The translations under genes were made by a program, and so were the position numbers. Below the pieces are notes generated by a model that was given only the letters and a program-made list of their open reading frames with translations, ran no database searches and was not told the DNA's origin. From CAWDLX01 sp963753485 (lineage in GTDB: Bacteria > Actinomycetota > Actinomycetes > Mycobacteriales > Micromonosporaceae), in NCBI GenBank assembly GCA_963753485.1, contig CAVWCL010000003.1, positions 496,001 to 560,000 on the forward strand: a stretch of 64,000 nt of DNA. Reading direction: 5' to 3'. Position 1 is the stretch's first letter, and the number at the start of each line of letters is the position of its first letter. Of this stretch, positions 32,715 to 42,778 are shown in pieces.

Positions 32715-35700
32715 TTACCCCGGCAGCATCTCGGACGCGTGCACCCCGACCAGGACCGGCACCTGGAACAGGATGTAGGCCAGGGTGGCCGCGTGCATGG
32801 CGTGGCTCCAGGCCACGTGGACGTCGTCGTCGTGTTGGGGCTTCTTCTCGCTGTCCGTACCGGTCGGATCGTGCAGGGTGAACGAGGCAGGGCTGGTGGC
32901 GATGGCGAGATTCGCGCCGGGCGCCACCGCTGGCAGATCCGGCCAGGAGAGGTCGTTCCAGGTCTGCAGCGTTGGTTGCTTGTCGGTGTCCAGACCGAGC
33001 CGTGGTTCGCCGGGCCGTTCCTTGATGACGAAGAACCAGCCCGGGTCATCGGGCTTGTCCGGCGTCTCTCCCTTCGCCTTGGCGGCCGTCAGATCGAAGC
33101 CGAACAGGTAGATGTCGGGGTCGATCTTCGCCTCGTAGAGCGGGGTGAGCACCTTGTCCCGCGGTGGCTTCTCCTCCTCGGGACCGGTCAGCTCGACGAA
33201 CCGGCGCTCCCGGGTCTTGTCGATCTTTCCGTCCTTGAGCTGCCAGGCTGCCCGGTGGGCGTAGATGACCGCGGTCGGATAGCGCTTGAGCAGCTCGCCG
33301 CGGATGACCAGGACCAGCTCGTCCTCCTGCTCGCCGCCGGTCTCGCGGTTGTCGTGGGTGCCCAGGGCTGAGGTCACCGCCCAGTGGTGCAGCGGTGGGA
33401 TGTCGCGCAGCTTCTCCCGCAGCGCCTCCGGCGCGAGACCGCTCGGGTCGAAGAAGCCGCGTACGTCCCAGAACTGGCGAAACGGGGTGCCGCGCTGATC
33501 GGTCGGGTACTCCCGCCACAGCAGCTCGCGGGCGAACTCGTGATTGATGCCGACCATATAGGACTCGATGAACCGCTGGTTGACCTCGAGCAGGGTGACG
33601 GTGTTGTTCTCGATGAGGTTGACGTTGGGCAGGAACAGCTCGGTGCCCAGGTTCTTCAGTGGTTCGTACATGGGCAGGTCGATCACGGGGTACGCCATCG
33701 GCTCGACGAAGTCCGGCCCGATCTCTGCCCGTACCCGGGCCGGCAGGCTGATCTGAGCCATCACCCGCCGGCGCACCGTCTGCTCCGGGCGCAGCGAAGC
33801 CAGCGCAATGGCCGCGAGCGCCGGCAGGTCGAGGCGGGCCCGGGCCGGCGGCGCGCCGGCGTCAACGGCCGCCTCATGCAGGGCGAAGCTCTCCCGCAGC
33901 GCCTGCTTGAGTCGAGCCGCCTGCGGGCTGTCGGGTCCGGTGTGGACAGTCACGGCGGCGCCGAGCTCGGCGACGGCGTAGCCGGCCGCCCCGGGCAGGG
34001 CGTCGACCGCGGCGACCGTCTGCTGATCGTCGCGAACGGCGGCCGAGCGCGACAGCGCCACCCGCCAGCGTCGCATCGCCTGCGACAGCGCGACACCGGC
34101 GGCCGCGACCAGCACTGCCACCGCGATGGCGACGACCGGGGCGACGAACAGCAGGGCCAGCAGCACCACGACGGCGATCACGAGGCCGAGCAGCAGCGTC
34201 CACAGTGGCGCCGAGGGATAGCGCCGGATCAGGTTGAGCAGCCAGCCCGGCACCCCATGGGGACCGATCCGGTCAGCCACCTCGTCGGTCGTGGTCACGC
34301 CCGGGGGTGCGACCTTGGGCGGCGCCGCGCTCACCTCGCCCCGGTTGACCCGGTCGAGCAGGGCCGCGGACGGGTGTGCGGCATCGAACGGCAGCGCCCG
34401 CATGAGGCGCCCGCGCGGGCGGATCTGGCGGCGCAGGACCGCGGAGGTCATCGTCGGCTGCACCGTCGCCCCGGCCATCGTGTGCCGCAGGGTGTACCCG
34501 CTGGCGAGGATCCGCCGGTTCAGCGGCGCCACCATACTGAGCAGGCGCTGCATCCCGAGGGCTTGCACGTGCCGTTCGTACCAGGCCTGGCTCACCCGCA
34601 GGCCGAACTGTCCGAACCGGATGCGCCGCTGCGCCTCCAGCACGGCGCCGACCTGCTCCCAGGCGGCATCCATGTACTTCTCCTGCTGGTCCTGCACGAC
34701 CCGGGTGCCGAACCCGGCGGCGACCCGGAAGCGCGGGTCGACATTGAGCCGGTGCACCCAGGTCTCGAGCGGATGGATCAGCGCCCCGCCGGCATCGCGC
34801 AGCACCCGGGAGACGATCGCGTGCCAGCGCCCGTACAGCGGCGGGGTGATGACCGGATCCGGATCGCCGGCGCGCTGCCGGTCGTCGGGCAGGTTCACCA
34901 ACCGGGCCAGGTCCTCCTGCAACGGCCGGGGGTAGGGCCGAGCGGGCTGGTCGTCCCACTTCTCGAAGACGGTCGGCGGGTCGGGCGGAACCTTCGACGG
35001 CGGCCGCAGCGCGCCGCCCAGCATGAGGATGCCGTGCAGGTCCGGGTTGTCGACGCCGGTGACGTGCGACCCCGGAAACTGGGTGTCCATCTCCCGGGTG
35101 CCGACCTTGGGATTGACCGCCAACGGGCGAAGCAGGCGGACGAGCGTCTCGAAGTCGCCGTTGGCCCCGGTGTGGAAGAACCACCGGTAGTAGACCGGCA
35201 TGCTCGAGGGCTCCGGGCCCGCGGCCACCTTGTCCCACGCCGACCGGGTGGCCGGCGTGTCGGCGAGGTCCAGGCCGAGCCCGGCCCGCCGACCCACCTC
35301 GAAGGTGGGGATGACGAACGCGTGGTACGCCGTGTCGGCGGCGAGCCGGCGGGGGCAGACCAGGCGGGAGTAGGCGAGGTCCGGGTTCTCGGCGAGCACG
35401 GCGGCGAGCCGGCCGGCCACGGCCGCGCCGTCGCCGGAGACGAACTCGGCGTGATCCTTGCCCAGATCCCGGTTGACATGCACGTGGGCCCAGGCCCACA
35501 GCTCGGCCGGATTCGGCAACAGGTCGAGGTTGGACACCTCGATCGCGGGCAGCGGGCGATCCTTCACCCCGGTGGCGTCGCGGAACTCGGCCTCGGTGAG
35601 CACGATCAGGGTCAACCAGGGGCGCAGCCGCCCGGCGCCGACATCGGGGGCGGCCGGGGTGTACCGCCAGGGGAAGTCCTCGTCGTAGAACTCGATGTGG

Positions 35701-35981
35701 GCGAGGTAGTTGGGCTCGAAGTTGGTGATCCAGTTGCGCGGCTCGGTGCGCACGATCGCCCGGCTGTCGATGCCGATCACGTCGCCCGGCCCGTAGAGTG
35801 CCACCGGCTTGCTCACGCTCGCATGCGCGCTACCGCCGCCGACCTTGTCACCGTCGAGCGCGAGCTCCACCGTCACGGACGGACGCAGCTTGACCGCCGG
35901 GTCGTTGTCGGCGCTGGCGATCTGGTTGGCCAGGCCTTGGCGCAGCCACGGCAGGAAGGAGTACGTCCCGAGGGTGCTCAC
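32715..35981 (-). CDS. Large protein of unknown function with a central hydrophobic segment (1088 aa)
   Basis: GTG 35981 starts a 1088-residue protein, 19 bases after the DUF6603-like gene. It begins MSTLGTYSFLPWLRQG, then TNFEPNYLAHIEFYDEDFPWRY and LRPWLTLIVLTEAEF. A hydrophobic region (WTLLLGLVIAVVVLLALLFV and VAIAVAVLVAAAGVAL) near residues 575-625 could cross a membrane twice. After it comes NVNLIENNTVTLLEVNQRF and GINHEFARELLWREYPTD, the most conserved-looking part. The His/Glu pair in NHEFARE is not a zinc motif. The membrane segment makes this the likely anchor of the operon's products. Confidence 0.75.
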   Translation of the reverse strand: MSTLGTYSFLPWLRQGLANQIASADNDPAVKLRPSVTVELALDGDKVGGGSAHASVSKPVALYGPGDVIGIDSRAIVRTEPRNWITNFEPNYLAHIEFYDEDFPWRYTPAAPDVGAGRLRPWLTLIVLTEAEFRDATGVKDRPLPAIEVSNLDLLPNPAELWAWAHVHVNRDLGKDHAEFVSGDGAAVAGRLAAVLAENPDLAYSRLVCPRRLAADTAYHAFVIPTFEVGRRAGLGLDLADTPATRSAWDKVAAGPEPSSMPVYYRWFFHTGANGDFETLVRLLRPLAVNPKVGTREMDTQFPGSHVTGVDNPDLHGILMLGGALRPPSKVPPDPPTVFEKWDDQPARPYPRPLQEDLARLVNLPDDRQRAGDPDPVITPPLYGRWHAIVSRVLRDAGGALIHPLETWVHRLNVDPRFRVAAGFGTRVVQDQQEKYMDAAWEQVGAVLEAQRRIRFGQFGLRVSQAWYERHVQALGMQRLLSMVAPLNRRILASGYTLRHTMAGATVQPTMTSAVLRRQIRPRGRLMRALPFDAAHPSAALLDRVNRGEVSAAPPKVAPPGVTTTDEVADRIGPHGVPGWLLNLIRRYPSAPLWTLLLGLVIAVVVLLALLFVAPVVAIAVAVLVAAAGVALSQAMRRWRVALSRSAAVRDDQQTVAAVDALPGAAGYAVAELGAAVTVHTGPDSPQAARLKQALRESFALHEAAVDAGAPPARARLDLPALAAIALASLRPEQTVRRRVMAQISLPARVRAEIGPDFVEPMAYPVIDLPMYEPLKNLGTELFLPNVNLIENNTVTLLEVNQRFIESYMVGINHEFARELLWREYPTDQRGTPFRQFWDVRGFFDPSGLAPEALREKLRDIPPLHHWAVTSALGTHDNRETGGEQEDELVLVIRGELLKRYPTAVIYAHRAAWQLKDGKIDKTRERRFVELTGPEEEKPPRDKVLTPLYEAKIDPDIYLFGFDLTAAKAKGETPDKPDDPGWFFVIKERPGEPRLGLDTDKQPTLQTWNDLSWPDLPAVAPGANLAIATSPASFTLHDPTGTDSEKKPQHDDDVHVAWSHAMHAATLAYILFQVPVLVGVHASEMLPG

Positions 35982-36000
35982 GCGGTCGAGCCCATCGCGA

Positions 36001-39000
36001 TCACGAGACCACCTCGAACCCCGGGATCACATGCAGCGTGCCGTCCAGCGCGGGGTCGCCGGCGACCTGTCCGGCCAGGAAGTCGTGCGCGCTCGCCGCG
36101 CTGGTGAACGAGCCACCGGAGTAGCCCCGGTTCGTGGCCTGGAAGGCGACCACGTAGCCCTCGGGGGCCACGGTCACCTTGTCCGGGTAGGGCGAGAGGC
36201 GGTCGGAGTGGGCTCGGGAGAGCTCGCTGCGGGCGGCCGAGGAGCCGCCGAGGAAGAACGCGAAGAGGCTGGCGAGGAACGGCGAGAAGCGGCGCAGGTG
36301 CCGCTTGAAGTTGTTGTCGATGATGATTTCCTCGTAGCGCACGATCCGCTTGACCATGCCGCTGGTCCGGGTGTCCGCACCGGCCGCGGTGAGGTCGAGG
36401 CCGGACTTCTGCGGCGCGAAGGCCGGCTGCGACAGCTTGTCCGCGTCCGAGAAGGCGCGGAACTGCGCCGGTGCGAACTGCTCGTAGGCATCGTCGCGGC
36501 GCACCAGCCCGCCGGGGGACACGCCCACGGTGAGCCGGTTGACGTCCTTGGGTTTGCGGTTGCCGACGGTATCCAGGGTCAACTCGAGGGGGAGGGCGCG
36601 CTGGGATATCCGCAGCATGCCGGCCGGGTGCAGCACCAGAGCGGCCTCGTCCGAGGAGAGCTGGCGCAACGTGACCAGAAGCTTGCTCGTGTCCGGCAGG
36701 ACGGCCCGCCACCCCTCGGGCTTGTCCAGCTCGGCCTGCAGCAACGCCAGCACCTCGATCTGTGGCAGTTGGCTGTCGTCGCTGTCGCCCCAGGTCTTGG
36801 AGAAGTCGACGTCGATGTCCCAGAAGAGCAACGAGATCGAGCCATGCCCCTTGACGTGCCAGGGCGCTGGGCCACTGAGGCTGCCGCCGATGCCGACCGA
36901 GAACAGGCCGACACCGAAGACCGAGACGCTGAACGACGCTGAGATCTGGATGATGAAGGAGAACGGCGAGAACTGGAACAGCGCGTCGAAGCCGAGGTGG
37001 CCCTTCGCGTTGAGCTCGGAGAGTCCGAAGAAGACGTCGACCCGGGCGCCGAACTGGGCGGTGTTGGAGGTGACCGCGAAGTACCCCTCCACGGTGACCT
37101 TCGCCAGCGCCGAGCTCAGCAGGCTGACCTGGATGCGCCGGGGACTGGGGAAGGGCAGCGGCGGCGGGCTGAACTGCGGATGGAAGCCGCCGACGCTGAC
37201 CACAAAGTTGGCGTCGTCGCCCCAGGCCACCAGCAGGCCCATCTCGCCGTCGATGGTGAGGAAGACGACCCGGGAGTCGAAGAGCGCGGCGAAGAAGTAG
37301 AGCCGCTTCTTGTCGAACTCGATCGCTCCGATGAACTGGACCTGCAGCTTGATCAGCGCCACGTCCTCGGTCGGCAGCACCACCCGTAGTACGCCGAGGA
37401 TCGCGATGTTGCCCGGAATCTCGATGATCACGCCGAGCGAGAGGCTGATCAGGGTCGGGGTGCCCCAGCCGAGCTTGGCCATCGGCCCGACCAGGAACGT
37501 GCCCTCGTGGGCGGGGAAGAACACCCGCAGGTCGCTGATGATCTTGGGGGCGTTCGCGATGATGTCCTGCGGGAACATCACCGAGGTGATCGAGCCGCTG
37601 CGGACCCCGTCCGTCAACGCCTGCAGGTTCATGGTGCGGTTGAGTCCGAGCAGGCCGCCGACGGCGAGCAGGGTGAAGCCGAAGCCGAGCTGGATGCCGG
37701 CATCGAACTCGACCGACATGATGATCAGAAGCGAGAAGCCCTGGGAGCCGTCGGGCAGCTTGGTGGTGATGATCCCGATCGCTTTGATCGCGATGAAGTC
37801 CGCGAAGAGCAGCTCGAGCGCGCCCGCGTATTCGCCCTTGTCGGGATCCAGGTAGAGGTAGCCGCCGCCCTTGACGATGCCGGCGTCCACCGAGAGTCCG
37901 ACACCTTTGGGCGGCCTGAACCCGAGCGCTACGTCGAGCGGGCCGAGATTGCCGTCGTGGTTGTCCTTGAACGCGATGGTCGCGGTGAGGCCGATCTGTT
38001 CGACCACCGCGCGCAGCGGGCCGAGGGACGCGGTGAAGGTGACGCCCAGACCGATCGGGATGCCGGCCCCGGACGGGCTGGCGGAGATCGTCAGAGCCTG
38101 GATCTCCACCGGGCCGAGCTGCACGTGCGCCGGCACCGCAATCTCCAGGTTGGAGGTGCCGCGGAAGTAGACTCCGCTGCGGTGCGAGATGCCGACGGCG
38201 AGATCCGTGCCGAACCGGATGCCGCCAGCCGGCAGGATCTTGGCGATGAAGCCGTCGGCATCGCCGGACTGGAGGATGAACTCGAGTCCCTTCAGCTCGA
38301 ACTCGGCGAAGAGGTCCACATCAGAGCCGTTGTGCAGGCGGACGCCACCGGTGCCACCGACGGTGCGCACCTGCAGTCGGGTGCTCCCAGGTGCGCCCAG
38401 GATGACGATGGGATCACCGCTCGCCTCACCTCGGGCCACCCGCACGTCGATGGAGCCCTTGGCGGTCGTCGGCGCGCCGCCCCCGGCGAAACCCACCACG
38501 ATGCCGATGCCTTCGCCCGGGCGCAGCTTCAGCCCGATCCCACCCTGCAGGTCGAGGTCGCTGCGGATGGTGACCGCGATGCCCGGGCCGAGCTGGTACG
38601 CGAAATCCGCCACGCCGGAGAAGCTGGGCAGCAGGGCGAGACCGGGTTTGTGCCCGCCGGTGGCCGGCAGGCCCAGCAGGCGGAGTTCGGCCGCGACCCG
38701 CTTCGGGTGCTGGACCCGCTCGAAGATGACCGCCTTGAGCGCGCTGACCGACGCCGCGTCCGGGGCCGGGGGCGTGCCGGTGATCCCGAGGGTGAGCGCG
38801 GGCGGCTGGAGCTCGGAGAAGATGTCGACGCCGACGACCGAGAGCAGGTTGTCCACATGGGACGCGAACGCGGGCAGGTCGAAGGAGGGCAGTCCCCAGC
38901 CGAAAGCGTTCTTGAGGACCACCGACGGGTCGCCGAGCAGCTGTGGCAGGTCGGCCAGGTCGAGTGTGAGGTGCATGTAGGGCGGTCGGGATCCGACATG

Positions 39001-39510
39001 GGCCCGGTAGTCGACCTTGATGACCCCGAGCGCGTGCAGCGCGAACGCGAGGCGCGGGTGAAAGCGCTGCAGGTAGGTGATGACGAGGAAGTCGACGAGC
39101 TGGCGTGGAAAGGCGGCGGCAAATCCGTCGGCGACCAGCGCGGGCGGGAACGAGCTGGCCGGTGCGGTGGCGATCGCCCGGATGCCGTTGATGACCTTCG
39201 TCAGGGCATCTCCGGTACGCCCGATGGCGTCGACCGAGATGTCAACCGCGACACCGCCGGGGCCGGCCGAGCCGGCGACCGAGCCACCGACGTTCAGCCC
39301 GCCGTCACCAAGAAGATCGCGCAGCTGGTCATAGAGCGCGTCCACCCCGGCGCCGAGGTCCCTGACCGGTGGCGGGATGACCTCGAGGTGCCAGCCCAGC
39401 CGGGTCATCAGACCGGCGAACGCCCCGGGGGAGCTCAGTGCCTCCCGCAGCGGCAACAGCGCCGAGCCGATCTCGCCGAGGATCTTCTCGAAGGTGCCCG
39501 GTTCAGCCAT
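36001..39510 (-). CDS. DUF6603-like large protein (1169 aa)
   Basis: ATG 39510 overlaps the M64-like stop by eight bases. The sequence is dominated by glycine-rich alternating strands typical of a long beta-structure (GLGVTFTASLGPLRAVV, AGIQLGFGFTLLAVGGLLGL). The block LGLNRTMNLQALTDGVRSGS followed by MFPQDIIANAPKIISDL and FLVGPMAKLGWGTPTLI matches my recollection of DUF6603 proteins, a family of large proteins without assigned role. Amphipathic strands could build a barrel, tube or lipid-binding groove. No signal peptide is present. It is the second gene of a five-gene operon. Confidence 0.75.
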   Translation of the reverse strand: MAEPGTFEKILGEIGSALLPLREALSSPGAFAGLMTRLGWHLEVIPPPVRDLGAGVDALYDQLRDLLGDGGLNVGGSVAGSAGPGGVAVDISVDAIGRTGDALTKVINGIRAIATAPASSFPPALVADGFAAAFPRQLVDFLVITYLQRFHPRLAFALHALGVIKVDYRAHVGSRPPYMHLTLDLADLPQLLGDPSVVLKNAFGWGLPSFDLPAFASHVDNLLSVVGVDIFSELQPPALTLGITGTPPAPDAASVSALKAVIFERVQHPKRVAAELRLLGLPATGGHKPGLALLPSFSGVADFAYQLGPGIAVTIRSDLDLQGGIGLKLRPGEGIGIVVGFAGGGAPTTAKGSIDVRVARGEASGDPIVILGAPGSTRLQVRTVGGTGGVRLHNGSDVDLFAEFELKGLEFILQSGDADGFIAKILPAGGIRFGTDLAVGISHRSGVYFRGTSNLEIAVPAHVQLGPVEIQALTISASPSGAGIPIGLGVTFTASLGPLRAVVEQIGLTATIAFKDNHDGNLGPLDVALGFRPPKGVGLSVDAGIVKGGGYLYLDPDKGEYAGALELLFADFIAIKAIGIITTKLPDGSQGFSLLIIMSVEFDAGIQLGFGFTLLAVGGLLGLNRTMNLQALTDGVRSGSITSVMFPQDIIANAPKIISDLRVFFPAHEGTFLVGPMAKLGWGTPTLISLSLGVIIEIPGNIAILGVLRVVLPTEDVALIKLQVQFIGAIEFDKKRLYFFAALFDSRVVFLTIDGEMGLLVAWGDDANFVVSVGGFHPQFSPPPLPFPSPRRIQVSLLSSALAKVTVEGYFAVTSNTAQFGARVDVFFGLSELNAKGHLGFDALFQFSPFSFIIQISASFSVSVFGVGLFSVGIGGSLSGPAPWHVKGHGSISLLFWDIDVDFSKTWGDSDDSQLPQIEVLALLQAELDKPEGWRAVLPDTSKLLVTLRQLSSDEAALVLHPAGMLRISQRALPLELTLDTVGNRKPKDVNRLTVGVSPGGLVRRDDAYEQFAPAQFRAFSDADKLSQPAFAPQKSGLDLTAAGADTRTSGMVKRIVRYEEIIIDNNFKRHLRRFSPFLASLFAFFLGGSSAARSELSRAHSDRLSPYPDKVTVAPEGYVVAFQATNRGYSGGSFTSAASAHDFLAGQVAGDPALDGTLHVIPGFEVVS

Positions 39511-42073
39511 TCTTCTTGGCCTCCGGGTAGTAGAGCTTGTCGAGCAGGGCGTGCAGCCCGGGGTCGATCCGGTTCACGATCAGCCATTTGCAGACGTGGC
39601 AGAACTCGCCGTCGCCGGTGCCGACATCGGACGAGGTGCGCATCTTGCACAGCCCGGATGGCCGGTAGTACCCGCCGGCCCACGCGTTCCCGCCCTCGTA
39701 CACCCCGATGAGCTTGTAGGACTTGCAGGGTGCCTTGAAGCCGGAGATGCTCACCGGCGAGTCGGCGTCCTTGTTGGCGTTGGCGGTGTCGGTGTCCTGG
39801 TTGACCGGCAGATGGTTGTCGTGCAGGTATTTGAGCACCGCCGACTCGGCCACGTACTGGAGCTGGCCGGCCTTGTCCCGACGGGGCACGAAGACGACCG
39901 AGCCCTTCTCGAAGGTGGCGAACGGCGGCGCCGGCAGCTCCGGCCCGCCCAGGGCCAGCTCGCCAGCCTCCTCCTCGATGTGCAGGATGGTGAGCTTGGT
40001 CAGGTAGTGCGCGTCGTCGAAGACCAGCGGCAACTGCTGGCCGGTCGGGCTGAGCACGCGGCGACGCAGGGACACCTCGGCGCCGGCCGCCTTGAGCGCC
40101 TGCCAGGCCGCCATGAACCGACCGTCGATGCGCACCACGATGGAGTCCGGTTCGGCGACCGAGTGCGCCAGCAGCGTGGCCGACTCGGACATCCGCAGCA
40201 GCTCCAGCCACTTCACCAGATCCGGATCGATCAGTCGGCTGGGCGCCGGGCCGAACCGGACGTGGGGGAGGCGGGTGATGTTGTCGGCGATGAAGTCGAA
40301 CGCCCCAGGGATCTGCCCGGGCTCGTCGCCGCCGAAATCCTCGTACTCGTCGTCGAGGTTGAACGAGTGGCCGAACTCGTGCGCAACGGTGTTGATGACC
40401 TCGTCGACGTCCGCGTCGGTCGCCGGCGGTGGGCTGCGGTGCATCTCGCGCTTGTCCGCGGGGTTGGCGTAGTCGAATGCGACCGCGTCGGCCTTGGCGA
40501 GCGTCTGCGCGGTGATGCTCTGGTCGTTGATGTTGCTGCCGCCGGTGACGCCGTCATTGACCAACAGCGCAACCAGTCCCCGGCTGGGCTTGAAGGTGGC
40601 CGGATCTGGCTCCCAGACGCCGCCGATCGGGTGGTACGGCGCGTAGTGGTATTGCAGCCCGGCGATGTATCGCATGATCGAGATGCCCGGGTTCGCCTCC
40701 CCCCGGCCCGCATACAGCTCGGGCGGGTGCCGGCGGGGATCGGGCGTGCAGGCCCGGGTGTTCGCGAAGTTGTAGAACGCATAGAGCCGGCCGATGAACG
40801 CGGACAGCTGCGGCGAGGACGAGTCCGGTGTCGCCCCGCCCGGTGGCAGCACCGGCGCGCCGTCCTGACCGGAGATCCGGTCCGCCGGCCGGCGGCCCAG
40901 CATGAGGCCGAAGTAGGTATCCCGGGCGGTCAGGATCCCCACCGACTGTTGCCCCCGCCAGGCGTCGACGAGGTCACCGTCCACCTTGGCGCTGGTGAAG
41001 TTGGGCAGGGACTTGCCGTTCCACTCCGGTACCAGAGCGCTGGCATCGCGCGTCTCGCCGCGCATCGGCAACCCGACCCGGCGGACCAGCTCCTCGGGCG
41101 TGTAGGTGCCCTCGCCGCCGACCCGGCCGTTGTACGGGATGGGGAAGCCGGCGGCGACCTTGCCGGCCTTCTCGTCCATCACCCGGAACCCGCAGGTGGC
41201 CGTGTGCTGGCGCGAGGGCGCGTACGCCTTGAAGGTGTTGAAGCTGCCGACCAGCATCGGGTAGGGCTGGTGGCGGGGCTTGGTGAAGATCTCGTCGGCG
41301 GTCTTGGTGACCATCTCGTCGAAGAGGTCCTTGTCGGCTGTGGTGTCGCGGAACCCGTCCCCGATGAAGATGATGTTGTGCATCTCGGCGAAGTTCGCCA
41401 CGTCCGCGGCCCGGACCGTGAACAGGTCGGACCGGGTCTTGCCGTAGTGCTCCACGTACGCCTTGATGGTCTGGGTGTGGCCGAGGAAGCTGCCGGTGAG
41501 GTCGACCCCGGCCGACGTTTCCAGCAGGCCGCGCAGTCGCCCGTCCGGGGAGACCACCTCGACCCGGGTGGGGTCGGCCGAGGTGAGCGTGACGTAGTCG
41601 TGGCCGGTGATGTCGCCGATCAGATCCGCGCCGGTGGGATCGGCGCTGAACTTGGCGTAGATCGACGGCTGGGCGTGCGCGGTCACGGTGTCCAGGGCAG
41701 TGGTGATCGAGTCGTTGCCGAACCACCAGCCGACCACGTCGGCGTGTACCTGCAACCGCCCGACCTGGTAGTGGTGGCTCCCGCCGCTGTCGGTGAACCG
41801 GACCTGGAACAGGTAGACACCGGTGTGGGTCGCGCTGACCACGCCGAGCGCCGGATTGAAGAAGGGCAGATGGTCGAAACGGTGGCCGGCGGTGAGATGG
41901 GGCGCGAAGAAGTCGACTTCACACTGGTTTGTAACGTCCTCGAGGTCGTACGGGAAGGCGAGGATCGCGTTACGGGTCCGCAGCATCACCCGCAGCGTGA
42001 GCGTCTGGGTCAGTGGGTTGGCCAGCGCGAGGTGCAGGTCGCAGTGCGGGAAGAGCACGATATCCGGGATCAT
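39503..42073 (-). CDS. M64-like zinc metallopeptidase, first gene of giant-protein operon
   Basis: The 856-residue protein starts at ATG 42073 with GCGGAG upstream. It carries HEFGHSFNLDDEY at residues 565-577, the zinc motif HExxH followed by acidic residues, and NIIFIGDGF earlier, which is the entry motif of the M64 (IgA peptidase M64) family. Residues 1 to about 200 are beta-rich and may form accessory domains. A Cys-rich C-terminus (FKAPCKSYK, LCKMR, FCHVCKW) could bind metal. No signal peptide was found, unusual for M64 enzymes, which are normally secreted. It may process the other giant proteins of the operon or be exported with them. Confidence 0.8.
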   Translation of the reverse strand: MIPDIVLFPHCDLHLALANPLTQTLTLRVMLRTRNAILAFPYDLEDVTNQCEVDFFAPHLTAGHRFDHLPFFNPALGVVSATHTGVYLFQVRFTDSGGSHHYQVGRLQVHADVVGWWFGNDSITTALDTVTAHAQPSIYAKFSADPTGADLIGDITGHDYVTLTSADPTRVEVVSPDGRLRGLLETSAGVDLTGSFLGHTQTIKAYVEHYGKTRSDLFTVRAADVANFAEMHNIIFIGDGFRDTTADKDLFDEMVTKTADEIFTKPRHQPYPMLVGSFNTFKAYAPSRQHTATCGFRVMDEKAGKVAAGFPIPYNGRVGGEGTYTPEELVRRVGLPMRGETRDASALVPEWNGKSLPNFTSAKVDGDLVDAWRGQQSVGILTARDTYFGLMLGRRPADRISGQDGAPVLPPGGATPDSSSPQLSAFIGRLYAFYNFANTRACTPDPRRHPPELYAGRGEANPGISIMRYIAGLQYHYAPYHPIGGVWEPDPATFKPSRGLVALLVNDGVTGGSNINDQSITAQTLAKADAVAFDYANPADKREMHRSPPPATDADVDEVINTVAHEFGHSFNLDDEYEDFGGDEPGQIPGAFDFIADNITRLPHVRFGPAPSRLIDPDLVKWLELLRMSESATLLAHSVAEPDSIVVRIDGRFMAAWQALKAAGAEVSLRRRVLSPTGQQLPLVFDDAHYLTKLTILHIEEEAGELALGGPELPAPPFATFEKGSVVFVPRRDKAGQLQYVAESAVLKYLHDNHLPVNQDTDTANANKDADSPVSISGFKAPCKSYKLIGVYEGGNAWAGGYYRPSGLCKMRTSSDVGTGDGEFCHVCKWLIVNRIDPGLHALLDKLYYPEAKKNG

Positions 42074-42176
42074 GGCAGCTCCGCAGGTCGCTATCGCGCC
42101 ACGTGGTCATCGCTGAAAAGCCGTTGTCGGTGACGTTCGCTGGTGCCTCCCGGCCGGGCCGGTAAAGAGAGTTGTC

Positions 42177-42205
42177 ATTGTGTCCATACCCGCCCGGTTC
42201 GTCAA
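42177..42205 (-). promoter_or_regulatory. Possible promoter of the giant-protein operon
   Basis: Reading leftward, TTGACG (42205-42200) and CACAAT (42182-42177) are separated by 17 bases, about 100 bases upstream of ATG 42073. The -35 is a good housekeeping match and the -10 is weak. It is the only candidate seen in the gap before the operon. Confidence 0.35.
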
Positions 42206-42335
42206 CGCCTACAGCTGGGGTCCAGCCCACCCCAAACCGTCCTTACTGGACTAACTCGGAGACCCCCGTCGGGTTGCGGGCGGGGCTCGGGTGGCCGCGC
42301 GCGCTCGGCGGTGAGCCGGCGCTACCCTGACCGCC

Positions 42336-42713
42336 ATGACCAATCGCCCGCCGGGTCGGCTGTCGCTGCGGATCGACTCCGCGTACTGCGCGCTGACCGC
42401 ATTCATCGTGGCCGCCTTCGCGGTCCCGCTCGCCCGCCAACTGGCGGTGCCGGTGGCTCTCATCGTGGTCGTCGCGGTCGCCACCGGCGGCTGGGCCTTC
42501 GTGCTCTACCGGGTGGCCGCCCGGGCGAGCCTGCGAGGCTGGCTCTGGCGGGTCATGGTGGCGAATGTGCTCGCGGCCGTGCTGATCGGGGCGCTGGCGG
42601 TGGTTCGCCCCCTCGACGCCATCGCCGTCCTGCTCGCCGCGGTCGCGGTGGAGGTGGCCGGCTTCGCGGCCAGCCAGGCACTGGCCCTGCGGCACCGGGG
42701 CGCCGGCGGATAG
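42336..42713 (+). CDS. Small four-helix membrane protein
   Basis: The 125-residue protein has four hydrophobic segments: TAFIVAAFAVPLARQL, VALIVVVAVATGGWAFVLY, VMVANVLAAVLIGALAVV and AIAVLLAAVAVEVAGFAAS. They are joined by short charged loops, with basic residues at the N-terminus and after the helices. There are no conserved polar residues inside the helices to suggest transport. It begins 262 bp from the divergent giant-protein operon and converges with the HicB-like gene, so it appears monocistronic. The function is unknown. Confidence 0.7.
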   Translation: MTNRPPGRLSLRIDSAYCALTAFIVAAFAVPLARQLAVPVALIVVVAVATGGWAFVLYRVAARASLRGWLWRVMVANVLAAVLIGALAVVRPLDAIAVLLAAVAVEVAGFAASQALALRHRGAGG

Positions 42714-42778
42714 CTCCTGTCCGCAACCTGTCTGGTCGGGCGGACCGGGCGGAGTTCGCGGTCGGCGGCGGCCGGGCT

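Noticed and set aside
33384..39711. Very long plus-strand frames (up to 907 codons) across the giant-protein operon
   Set aside because: They are antisense shadows of coding genes on the minus strand. Their composition is typical of reverse frames, and the minus frames carry the coupling and the motifs.
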